Shown here: one piece after another, positions 1 through 7,760 of the stretch | Layout: each line of letters begins with the position of its first letter | Numbering within the stretch: the stretch's first letter is position 1 | NCBI RefSeq assembly: GCF_011516645.4 | Contig: NZ_CP088284.1 | Location: 124,001 to 188,000 of the forward strand | Reading direction: 5' to 3' | Source of the DNA: Bradyrhizobium septentrionale | GTDB lineage: Bacteria > Pseudomonadota > Alphaproteobacteria > Rhizobiales > Xanthobacteraceae | DNA: 64,000 nucleotides | Position numbers and translations under genes: made by a program | The notes under the pieces: generated by a model | Told to the model about the DNA's origin: nothing | What the model saw: only the letters and a program-made list of their open reading frames with translations | Databases searched by the model: none

Positions 1-84
1 AGCGTTGCGCAGCTATCCTATCTCCTCTCCGGAATTGATTGGCGGATGCCGCAGGCAACCTGGCGTCCACGGGCTTCCGGTTAA
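1..84 (+). CDS. tnpB: IS66 accessory protein TnpB, C-terminal fragment (cut by window edge)
   Basis: Frame 1 from the first base reads as the conserved TnpB tail, [19 protein letters not shown], ending in a TAA stop at 82-84. TnpB (Orf2, about 115 aa) is an accessory protein required for IS66 transposition, of unclear biochemical role. Only the last 27 residues are in the window. The reading continues into tnpC 44 bases downstream, the normal IS66 order. Confidence 0.9.
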   Translation, partial: SVAQLSYLLSGIDWRMPQATWRPRASG

Positions 85-127
85 ATCGAGCGGGATTTTT
101 TGCGACGAATATGGTTGATTCGTCCTC

Positions 128-1714
128 GTGACGACGCCCGCCGATCCGCTTCCCACCGACCTTGCCGCAGCACACGCGATGATCATTGCGCAGCGCGAGC
201 AGCTGACGCTGGCGAAGAGCGAGGTGACCGTCGGCCGGCTGGAGATCGAGCGGCTGAAGCTGATGCTGGCCAAGGCACGGCGAGAACAGTTCGGGCAATC
301 TTCTGAGCGCGGCAAGCTGCTGGTCGAGCAGCTCGAACTCGCCATCGAGGATCTTGAAGAGACCCAGGCTGAGCAGGAAACCAAGGCCGAGCTCGCAGCG
401 CCGGAAGCCGCCAAACAGCAGCGCGTGCAAAATCCACGGCCGCCGCGACGTCCGTTGCCGGACAATCTACCGATCGAACGCATCGTCGAACCCGCTCCTT
501 GCGTATGTGGCAAGTGCGGCAGCGAGCGACTGCACAAGCTCGGCGAGGTGGTATCGAAGACCCTGGAATGTGAGCCACGGCGCTGGAAGATTATCGAGCA
601 TGTCCGCGAAAAGTTCTCCTGCCGGGATTGTGAGGCAATCACCGAGGCGCCGGCGCCCTCCCATCCGATCCCGCGAGGCTTTGCCGGGCCGAGCCTGCTG
701 GCGATGGTGCTGGTCAACAAGTTCCTGCTGCACCAGCCGTTGAACCGACAGAGCAAGACCTATGCCCGCGAAGGGATCGAGATCGACGTCTCGACCCTGG
801 CGGATCGGATCGGCGCCTGCGTGGTGGCACTCGATCCCATCATTGAGGCGATCCGGATCCACGTCATGAGCGCGGAACGCATCCACGGCGACGATACGAC
901 GGTGCCGGTGCTGGCCAAGCTCAAGACGGTTACCGGCCGGATCTGGACCTATGTTCGCGATGACCGGCCGTTTGGCGGCACGGATCCGCCGGCGGCCCTG
1001 TTCTACTACTCACGCAACCGGGCTGGAGAACACCCGCAAAGCCATCTTGCCGGCTATGTCGGCCTCATGCAGGCCGATGCCTTCGATGGGTATAACCAGC
1101 TCTACAAGGCCCAAAGGAAGCCAGCTCCGATCCTTGAAGCGGCCTGTTGGAGCCACGGCCGCAGAAAGTTCTTCGACTTGGCGAAATCTGGAGAGGCGCC
1201 GATTGCCAGCGAGGCCGTGCGACGCATCGATATCCTTTTCGAGATCGAGCGCACCATCAACGGCAAAACGCCGGAACAGCGGCTTGCGGTACGTCGTGAT
1301 AAGTCGAGGCCGATCGTCGCCGATCTCGAAATCTGGATGCGTCAGCAGCGAACCTTGCTCTCATCAGGCAACGATACTGCAAAGGCGATCAACTACCTGC
1401 TCAACCGTTGGGCGGCGTTCACCCGCTTCCTGGACGATGGTCGCGTCTGCCTCTCGAACAACGCTGCCGAACGAGCGTTACGCGGTGTGGCTGTCGGAAG
1501 ACGAAATTGGACCTTCGCCGGTTCAGATGCCGGCGGCCATCGCGCCGCCGCCGTCTATACCCTGATCGAAACCTGCAAGATGAACGACGTTGATCCGCAA
1601 GCCTGGCTCGCGGATGTGTTGGCCAGGCTTCCAGATCACCCCGTCAACAAAGTCGCCGACCTGCTCCCGTGGAATTGGAAGGCGACCCAACAGTCCACAG
1701 CGGCTGCCGCCTGA
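128..1714 (+). CDS. tnpC: IS66-family transposase TnpC
   Basis: This is the DDE transposase of the IS66 element, 528 aa and apparently full length. The N-terminal coiled-coil leucine-zipper region (about residues 15-80) is followed by a zinc-finger-like segment with CxCGKCG and CRDC cysteines (about 125-160). The catalytic part carries HGDDTTVPV (first Asp) and the C-terminal LSNNAAERALRG motif. The reading starts at a GTG at 128 (TTPADPLPTDLAAAHAMI), matching the N-termini of the other IS66 TnpC proteins here. No frameshift is seen, so the gene may be functional if the missing left end is intact. Confidence 0.93.
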   Translation: MTTPADPLPTDLAAAHAMIIAQREQLTLAKSEVTVGRLEIERLKLMLAKARREQFGQSSERGKLLVEQLELAIEDLEETQAEQETKAELAAPEAAKQQRVQNPRPPRRPLPDNLPIERIVEPAPCVCGKCGSERLHKLGEVVSKTLECEPRRWKIIEHVREKFSCRDCEAITEAPAPSHPIPRGFAGPSLLAMVLVNKFLLHQPLNRQSKTYAREGIEIDVSTLADRIGACVVALDPIIEAIRIHVMSAERIHGDDTTVPVLAKLKTVTGRIWTYVRDDRPFGGTDPPAALFYYSRNRAGEHPQSHLAGYVGLMQADAFDGYNQLYKAQRKPAPILEAACWSHGRRKFFDLAKSGEAPIASEAVRRIDILFEIERTINGKTPEQRLAVRRDKSRPIVADLEIWMRQQRTLLSSGNDTAKAINYLLNRWAAFTRFLDDGRVCLSNNAAERALRGVAVGRRNWTFAGSDAGGHRAAAVYTLIETCKMNDVDPQAWLADVLARLPDHPVNKVADLLPWNWKATQQSTAAAA

Positions 1715-1861
1715 GCGCCACGGCTGACCGGCGCGCCTGCCCGGGGTGCTGACCGGATGCGTACGTTTCTGCCGACGATCAGAACCTTCCTTCCGCGAGC
1801 TGTTCGCGAGGACGCCCTCGTTTCTTTGGCAGGCCCTTGATCCGAACGCCTGGGCTGAGCC

Positions 1862-2836
1862 CTACTTGTAAACGCCGCCGTCGCGTCTGGGCTCCTGCTG
1901 TGCCCTCTCGATCATGGCGCGGGACACGACTTTTTCGGGGTCGCGCTCCCGATGGCGCGTTGCAAATTCCTCGTCGGTGAGCTGTCCGTCGCCATAGTCG
2001 GCATAATCAAGGTGCTGCCAGCCTCCCTGGCTGAAATCCATACCATAGAGGGGGCCGACGAAGCCGCTCCGCGGGATGACATAGGTGCGGACGAACGGAG
2101 CGGTCTCGTAGGCGCGTTTCACGAACTGGGCGCCGGCCGTATTCTCGATGTACCAGGGCTGGGAGCCAAAATAGCCGAACTGCTTTGCGATGATGGCATT
2201 CAGCCCCTGCAGCGCCGCGAGCGCATCCTCGCGCAAGGAATGGTAAGTGTCCGGATCGAAATGAATGGACCGGTTTCGCAGCTCGCCGAGCACGAGAAAT
2301 TCTGCACCGACACCGTCCACCAGGACGTCCCAGTCGGTCAGAACCGTGATGACGAACGTCCAGTTGTCGAAGGAGTCTTTGCGATAGACCTTCCGGTAGT
2401 GCACGGACGATTTGAAGCTGTCGCGCAGGTCCAGCACGAGGTGATTGAGAATGCGCTCGCCGAGCGCGCAGGCTGCGACCAAGGCCGGGTAGTACAGTCC
2501 GGCGACAAAGGACCGGCGTGCTTGCTCGTGGAATTGATTATGATACGCCAGCAACGACATCGATTTCGGGCCGAGGTCCGTCACATTCTTGATGACGCTG
2601 TCGATATGCACCGAGCCGTATTGCTGCTCAAGCCGTTTGATCGCCTGCGCCCGGTTCTCCTGATGGTTTTGCTTGACCTGCTCGTCCCAATGGTCCTCGG
2701 CTTCAGCAAGGCTCAAAGGCGTCGAGTCAAAATCAAACGAAAAGGGATGGTAGCGGCGAAACCCGCGGTCGGCGAGGTCCGCGTGGGCGTCATGGTCGTA
2801 GACCCCGCGGGTCAAATCGGCGATCGTTTTCCGCAT
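1862..2836 (-). CDS. HEPN-like protein of unknown function
   Basis: This is a 324-aa soluble protein that I do not recognise as a named family. The middle (about residues 100-215) looks like a HEPN/DUF4145-type helical bundle: a helix with ARRSFVAGLYYPALVAACAL, then later R187-N-R-S-I-H192, which fits the R-x4-6-H motif of HEPN ribonucleases. The C-terminal 100 residues are rich in aromatic and acidic residues and match nothing known to me. It lies 42 bp downstream of another minus-strand gene, suggesting one transcript. HEPN proteins often act as toxins or defence nucleases. That role is inference, because a single motif match in a helical protein can arise by chance. Confidence 0.72.
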   Translation of the reverse strand: MRKTIADLTRGVYDHDAHADLADRGFRRYHPFSFDFDSTPLSLAEAEDHWDEQVKQNHQENRAQAIKRLEQQYGSVHIDSVIKNVTDLGPKSMSLLAYHNQFHEQARRSFVAGLYYPALVAACALGERILNHLVLDLRDSFKSSVHYRKVYRKDSFDNWTFVITVLTDWDVLVDGVGAEFLVLGELRNRSIHFDPDTYHSLREDALAALQGLNAIIAKQFGYFGSQPWYIENTAGAQFVKRAYETAPFVRTYVIPRSGFVGPLYGMDFSQGGWQHLDYADYGDGQLTDEEFATRHRERDPEKVVSRAMIERAQQEPRRDGGVYK

Positions 2837-2878
2837 TGCTCAAACTACGCTGGCCGGTCTCGATAGGACGGTGCAGGT

Positions 2879-3496
2879 CTATTCGAAGAAACTGCTGTTA
2901 TCGACCGACACGTCGACGGTATCCTTGATGATCTCTCGTGACGAACGACACGTTGATTGCAGGCGGGCAGTATAGGGGTAAGAGTCGGAAATGACGGCAC
3001 CCATGTCGTTGCGCATGTCAGAGCCGGAGCCATACTGCAGGTCGGCGTAGACGGTCCCGGAGACTTTGAGATGGATAAACTCATCGTCAATGGTCATCAC
3101 CTGAATGTCCTCGGTCTGATGGTAGTCGAACAGGGTGTGGGTCGACTGCTCGTCCAGCTCTTGGAGAGTTTCACCCAGGAACGTGTCGAGCACCGCGTCA
3201 TGGATTTCGCCCGCGAGTTGGCGGTGAACTTCCTGCTGGCACTCCCGAGTAGCCTTGAACAGATCAATAAGACTGTTCAAGGCAGCATCAACGAGCGCTC
3301 GGATTGCCGCGTCATCCGTGAGAAGGGTCTTTTCACGGACATGGGTAGCCTTGTTCAACTTGTCCATAGCCTTGATCAAGGGGCAGCATACGGCGTCGTG
3401 ATCGAGCTGCAGGCTGTCAGTGACGAATTCGATGGGCAGTCCGCCTTGGACGATGTAAGTCACTCGATGCGTTTTCGCCGCATCTGTTGGCCGCAA
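2879..3496 (-). CDS. Hypothetical protein, possible partner of the HEPN-like protein
   Basis: This reading encodes 205 aa. The open frame begins at a TTG directly after a stop; a GTG at 3463 (VTYIVQGGLP) is an alternative start. An acidic helical middle section is followed by a beta-rich C-terminal region (VSGTVYADLQYGSGSD, then ISDSYPY). I have the impression of that tail at the ends of some PIN-domain proteins, but cannot confirm it. No catalytic residues are recognisable. The gene may be the 3' part of a longer one, since no coding continuation with a good start is visible upstream. It is upstream and co-oriented with the HEPN-like gene, so the two probably form one unit. Confidence 0.6.
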   Translation of the reverse strand: MRPTDAAKTHRVTYIVQGGLPIEFVTDSLQLDHDAVCCPLIKAMDKLNKATHVREKTLLTDDAAIRALVDAALNSLIDLFKATRECQQEVHRQLAGEIHDAVLDTFLGETLQELDEQSTHTLFDYHQTEDIQVMTIDDEFIHLKVSGTVYADLQYGSGSDMRNDMGAVISDSYPYTARLQSTCRSSREIIKDTVDVSVDNSSFFE

Positions 3497-3819
3497 TCAT
3501 GGCGCTGAAATGGAGCAAGCTGCAATTCTAGCTCCTACGTATGTCGGCGCGGAAATTATGGCGGGCATTGTGGAGAACGTGCACGTATTGCGCGAGCGGC
3601 ATATTCGTGCATGATGGTGACGGGAACAGCGCATTTCTGCGCCAGATCCTGCCACAAAAGTTGTGATTGGACGCTTCGGAGGAACGCGCCCGGCCGGGCA
3701 AGGCCATCGGGTTCGTTGCTCGCGACCTTGGATCATTGCCCGTCGAGGGTGACGCTTCGGCTTTAGCGCGTTAGGCATGCCTCGTTCACATTGAGCATCG
3801 CGTTCACAGGGAGGAAGCA
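3497..3819. other. Intergenic stretch, no supported gene
   Basis: This stretch lies between the divergently oriented 2879-3496 and 3820-5146 genes. Open frames on both strands have unnatural composition and no recognisable motif. A strong Shine-Dalgarno (GGGAGGAAGC) occurs at its right end, just before the ATG at 3820. It probably holds promoters for both directions, but I see no clear -35/-10 pair. Confidence 0.5.
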
Positions 3820-5146
3820 ATGACCTGGGTGCCAGCCAAGAAGAACATTCCCAATGTCAAGGTCATCTCGCTAGCGCATCCTATCGCCAAAGAAATCAGC
3901 GGCCTCTCGCTGCCGCAATTGGTTGAATTCGGCTGGGAGCAGTTTGTCCTTTCCGTAACCCGGACGCGGGGCATGCAAGTCCAAGTCGAAGGGATTTCCT
4001 CCGAGAAACGAGAGAGCTTCCTGACCCGATATGCCACGTCCCGGGCGCAGGGAATCGACGTCTTCATCGACGAAACCACGCAGGTCTTGTCGTTTGTCAT
4101 CGCACTAAATCTGCTGCCAGACGATGAACGGCCCTCGTTCGCCGGCAATGTTGGCGCCGCGGTGGCGGATCTGGTCATGGAGAACCTCGGCTTTCACCGG
4201 CGTGCCAACGCGGCTGAGCTCAAGCTGGCCGAAGCCGGAGGCTCCGCCGCGACGAAATCCAGGAAAACACCGGATTATGTCTACGACCCCGGAAGCCGGC
4301 ACGGCTTTGAGGCGGGGCAAATAGTAATCGTCGAGGCCAAGGGCAGCTTATCGCCGACCGAAGCGCGGGACGCATCGGTCGACCGACGCGCACGTTCAGC
4401 TTTCAGAGAGCAGGTGGAAGAGTTCATTGGAGCGCAACCGATGGGCTTAACCGTTGCGAACGGCTTCGCGATTTCATTTGGGTCAGTTCCAGGTTCGCAA
4501 GAATCGCGCGTTGCGATCGCCTGCCCCCAAACAGTTCGGGTCAATCCGCAGCCTGCGTCACTTTCAGCCGCAGCTGTTGGTAGCGTCAGGAGGATATACC
4601 TCTCGCAGCCACAACCACAGCAGCGAGACAGGCAAATTCAGCAAGAGTACGTGAAGCAAGAATTTCAGCAGCCCATCCAGCACAGACGCGGTGGTGGCGG
4701 AGGTGGCGGCGGCGAAGGCGAAGGACGCCGCGAGGGCGAGCGAGCACAGCCGAGCGGGCGGATCGCGTTCGCAAACTATGAAAATCTCTTCCTCACTTGC
4801 GGTGCGGGCAACGCGGCTGCCTTCCTACGAAGCATTCTTTCTGGTGGATCGGAAGGAGACCTCGGAAAGGCTGCGCGGTTCCAGGAATTCTTGGTTCACC
4901 ATGGCGATCCTTCGATTCTAAGCGGCATCAATGGTTCATGGCGGTTACGGCATCTATGCTCCATCAGTCGAAGCCATACTCAGAGCGGCTGCCGCCAATC
5001 GTTCGGCCCCACCTTTGACTGTCGATCTCCCCATCGCTCCCACAGGGGATCCGACTGTCATGCAGGGCGACGGGTTTGCATACGTGTACCCTCCTGGGTC
5101 GGCACGTGGCAGAACGTGGGATTTAATCAAGGGCGATTGGGTCTAA
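3820..5146 (+). pseudogene. Frameshifted gene with PD-(D/E)XK-like motif
   Basis: A good ATG with RBS at 3820 opens a frame that reads sensibly for about 370 residues. The natural C-terminus (HGGYGIYAPSVEAILRAAAA to GRTWDLIKGDWV, stop at 5146) then lies in the next frame, so a frameshift is placed near 4920-4945. The unshifted frame runs on as low-quality sequence to 5214 and overlaps the next gene. Residues about 150-175 contain PDYVYDP followed by IVIVEAKGS, a PD...ExK arrangement typical of restriction-like nuclease folds. A Gly-rich and Gln-rich linker lies at about 270-310. The function is unknown; a nuclease role is inference. Either a sequencing error or a true inactivating mutation could explain the shift. 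Confidence 0.7.
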
Positions 5147-5176
5147 GCGTCGGTGCCCGGACCCGAGGACGGATTG

Positions 5177-5560
5177 ATGATATCAGAAAGCAAACGCGCG
5201 TCCCCTCGTCTTGAGTGCGACATTGTTATGGCCGGCGGTGTGACGAGCGGCATTATTTATCCTGGCGCTTTGGCGATGATTGCGCGCAAGTTCCGTTTCC
5301 GATCAATCGGTGGAACATCCGTCGGTGCGATTGCCGCAGCAGCGACGGCCGCCGCTGAGTACGGGCGCCAAACCGGAAAAAATCCAAACGCCTTCGAAAT
5401 CGTAAAGGGGTTGCCGAAAACACTAGGGGAGACGGCAGTCGACGGGCACACGCGATTATTTCACTTATTTACGCCAGAGCCCGCCACCAAAACGTTAGCT
5501 GGCTCAGCCGATTGGTCTCGAACGGCACGAGACAATTTGACAGCAAAAATATTGTTTTGA
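5177..5560 (+). pseudogene. Patatin-like phospholipase, N-terminal fragment
   Basis: ATG 5177 follows a GAGG box. The 127 residues carry the patatin oxyanion loop (MAGGVTSGIIYPGAL) and the nucleophile elbow GGTSVGA (GxSxG) with the following Ala-rich helix. This is the N-terminal signature of large patatin-like lipid hydrolases. The catalytic Asp (DG[A/G]) region is missing because the frame ends at 5560, where a normal domain would continue for at least 150 residues. The gene is therefore truncated and presumably lacks esterase activity. It follows the broken PD-(D/E)XK-like gene by 30 bp in the same direction, so both may be remains of one operon. Patatins are common effectors in anti-phage systems, but nothing here proves such a role. 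Confidence 0.75.
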
Positions 5561-5585
5561 CACAATTGTTGGTTGGCTATTTATT
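5557..5585 (+). promoter_or_regulatory. Candidate sigma-70 promoter for the tyrosinase cluster
   Basis: A perfect TTGACA at 5557-5562 is followed, after 17 bases, by TTTATT (5580-5585), a weak -10. It lies in an AT-rich island about 120 bp upstream of the first gene of the tyrosinase cluster, exactly where the patatin reading frame ends. This is a pattern match only; rhizobial promoters often deviate from the Escherichia coli consensus. Confidence 0.35.
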
Positions 5586-5703
5586 GTGATACCATCCAGT
5601 GCTGGTTTGGCCAAAGACGTCCGAACTGAACATTTGCCAGCTTTTCCAGATTATTCTGCTTACTGCGTATTTTGAATAAGACAACTGATATTGGAGCGCA
5701 GTC

Positions 5704-6876
5704 ATGCGGCGCCTGACCATTACGGTGATCACACTACTTGCAAGCTCTCAGATTGCGGCGGGCCAAGTTACCCTGAATAGGGAGGATGCGTTTAACGCAC
5801 CGAGCCGGCATGCTTGGAAGCTATTCCTGACCTTGAACCATCCGGCGAAAGATCCCACTCAAGGAAGAGGCTTGCCAGATCTGCAGAAGAAGTTTGGCGC
5901 TCCAAACACGACCGTCGTTTGGGAGACATGGCGCCTGGCACGAAACGAAGTGTTTGTCCCACCAGGCCAGGAGCCCCTGCCGTGGGACGATCTGTCGCTT
6001 TCGGGGAATACGGTTGGCAAAGTTCCTGAGCCTCCCAAGAATGTGCTCATTGCAAGAGCTTTAGCCCTCTCCGTGGCTCCGGAATTGGGCGCCCTCACGC
6101 CAAGCCCACTTATGGATGATGACGGGATATTCAAGAAGACCGGCCAATTCGGCGAGACGAGAGTTAATCGAGCGACCTACGAATTCATTACCGGACAAGA
6201 TCCGCGCTTTGCCATCAACAAGAGCTACAAGCTTTGGACCGTTGATGGTCAGCGTCGCTATGCGAAAGACTGGATCGACCAAAAAGTCGTCGATGGCAAA
6301 AAGCTGTCCGCCATAAGTTTCCCGGTCGAGGCGATGGAGGTGAAGGCCGCTTGGATTGATCTGGAACGTGTGGACATGGTCGCCAAAGAGACCAGGTTCT
6401 ATATCGCTGACTACAAGGGAAAAAAGTATGGGCTCGTTGCCCTGCATATCATCACAAAGGATATCCCAAATTGGTTTTGGGCGACGTTCCACTTCAAGGA
6501 CCAACTGAAGATTAAGGACGGGGTGGTTGTGGACCTGACGAAAGCGGAAGAGTTAACCGACGATTATGGTCCACCAGCGGAAATCAAGGGAACGGTGTGG
6601 GAGAACTATAAGCTGGGCGGTGCGCAAACCGATTTTATCACGCCCATGGGACAGCCAACCTTCCTTTCGGACGCCTACATTGAGAAGGGCATTGAGCACT
6701 CCTCATGCATTTCATGCCACTCAAGGGCATCTATAACCGCAGATCCTGCAATCCCAGGACCGGGGAGCGACGCGACGGCAAATGGTGCTCCCAAGCCGGA
6801 ATGGTTCATAAGAGACGGAAAGCCGTTTGCAATGCAGTTGGATTTCTTATTTTCAATGGCTTTTCGCGCCCAGTAA
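5704..6876 (+). CDS. Exported protein with single c-type heme motif
   Basis: This 390-aa protein starts with a signal peptide (MRRLTITVITLLASSQIAAG, cleavage near residue 20). It has one CxxCH heme-attachment motif, SSCISCHSRAS, near residues 335-339. The body is rich in Trp and Lys and resembles nothing I can name. A single CISCH in a large protein suggests a periplasmic cytochrome-like protein that may pass electrons to or from a partner. It heads a run of five same-strand genes (5704-11411) that includes a tyrosinase. A role as redox partner in phenol oxidation is inference from context. Confidence 0.8.
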   Translation: MRRLTITVITLLASSQIAAGQVTLNREDAFNAPSRHAWKLFLTLNHPAKDPTQGRGLPDLQKKFGAPNTTVVWETWRLARNEVFVPPGQEPLPWDDLSLSGNTVGKVPEPPKNVLIARALALSVAPELGALTPSPLMDDDGIFKKTGQFGETRVNRATYEFITGQDPRFAINKSYKLWTVDGQRRYAKDWIDQKVVDGKKLSAISFPVEAMEVKAAWIDLERVDMVAKETRFYIADYKGKKYGLVALHIITKDIPNWFWATFHFKDQLKIKDGVVVDLTKAEELTDDYGPPAEIKGTVWENYKLGGAQTDFITPMGQPTFLSDAYIEKGIEHSSCISCHSRASITADPAIPGPGSDATANGAPKPEWFIRDGKPFAMQLDFLFSMAFRAQ

Positions 6877-6893
6877 TAAAAGGAATCCGGACC

Positions 6894-7127
6894 ATGGCGG
6901 GCAAGGTTGGCTATGAAAAGGACGTCAAGCCGCTGTTCTCCAGTAGCCAGCGCGAATGCATGCTCGATCGGTTCGATCGTTGGAATTACGAACAGACAAA
7001 GTCGAAGGTCGATAAGATCGTCCAGCGCCTCAAAAACGGTAGCATGCCTGATGATGACACAGCGCCATGGCCCCCGGAGCGGATTGCCATTGTCCAAAAG
7101 TGGAAAACCGACGGTCTTCTTCCGTGA
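6894..7127 (+). CDS. Small protein of tyrosinase cluster (77 aa)
   Basis: ATG 6894 is preceded by AAAAGGAAT and lies 17 bp after the heme-protein gene. The 77 residues read YEKDVKPLFS...RECMLDRFDRW...GSMPDDDTAPWPPERIAIVQKWKTDG. The spacing of W, MP and WP residues resembles the small cytochrome-like domains often found near metallo-oxidases, but no CxxCH is present, so it probably binds no covalent heme. There is no signal peptide. It is probably co-transcribed with its neighbours; its exact function is unknown. Confidence 0.75.
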   Translation: MAGKVGYEKDVKPLFSSSQRECMLDRFDRWNYEQTKSKVDKIVQRLKNGSMPDDDTAPWPPERIAIVQKWKTDGLLP

Positions 7128-7186
7128 AGGTGGTGGTTCGTTTCTTTGAAGCTCCAAGGAGCTTGTCGCATTGACGGAGGAACCTA

Positions 7187-7708
7187 TTGCTTCGAATCGC
7201 CGCCGTTCTCCTTGCAGCATGGCTCGGTTCGGCCGGCATTACTGCGGCTGGTGAAATGCTGGTGTCTAGAGATATGGCCGTTGAGGGAGTTAAGCTAGCG
7301 CCCGAGGCCACCATCATCCGGCTATCGAGAACTGACCAATCGCTGGTTCAGGCAGCCGCTGCGAGGCCGGCCCCCGAAGGTCAGATCAGTCTCTTGCTGA
7401 GCGGCATATCTGCCAAGCGAGCAACATCCATAGGCTTCGACGTTGCATTTCTGGCGCTGGATCCGTCGACCGGGAGAACGCTTCATGAGGCGATTGTGGC
7501 AACGATCTACATTTTTGACCTTCGGCCAACACGCCGAAGCATCGATATCCTGCCATCCTTGCACAACGCGTTGTACGCCTCGCCCAGCGTTCTTGCCATA
7601 AGCGTTCGGCCGGAAGGACAGAGCGCGGAATTGTCTCAGGTGGCGCGTGAGGAAATCGTTCAGGCAGGCATTTCAATCGATAGGATCGAAATAATCGTGC
7701 GTTCGTGA
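7187..7708 (+). CDS. Exported protein of tyrosinase cluster (173 aa)
   Basis: The reading starts at a TTG preceded by ACGGAGG at ideal spacing, giving a clear signal peptide (LRIAAVLLAAWLGSAGITAAG). The mature part contains a beta-rich section (ATSIGFDVAFLALDP) similar in tone to the C-terminal jelly-roll of the adjacent tyrosinase. I do not recognise the family. An exported accessory, for example a copper carrier or a lid-like partner of the tyrosinase, is possible, but no His/Met-rich copper site is visible. It is same-strand with both neighbours (59 bp after, 52 bp before). Confidence 0.75.
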   Translation: MLRIAAVLLAAWLGSAGITAAGEMLVSRDMAVEGVKLAPEATIIRLSRTDQSLVQAAAARPAPEGQISLLLSGISAKRATSIGFDVAFLALDPSTGRTLHEAIVATIYIFDLRPTRRSIDILPSLHNALYASPSVLAISVRPEGQSAELSQVAREEIVQAGISIDRIEIIVRS

Positions 7709-7760
7709 GGTGTCGATCCGATGTGAAGATGGACCGACCAAACGTAAATTGGGGTAGACC

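Larger units (their letters stand above)
1..1764 (+). mobile_element. IS66-family element, 3' part (left end outside window)
   Basis: The window opens inside an IS66-type element: the last codons of tnpB, then tnpC. The right terminus is placed at 1764 because the bases ending there read, on the minus strand, GTACGCATCCGGTCAGCACC. This has the GTA start and CCGGT core seen at the ends of the other IS66 copies in this window. The left end and tnpA lie outside, so the target duplication cannot be checked; the 8 bases expected to be duplicated would be 1765-1772. Confidence 0.85.

Noticed and set aside
4931..5214. C-terminal tail of the 464-codon frame starting at 3820
   Set aside because: After about 4930 this frame reads as Arg/Ser/Cys-rich noise, while the next frame gives a natural protein end at 5146; treated as a frameshift.
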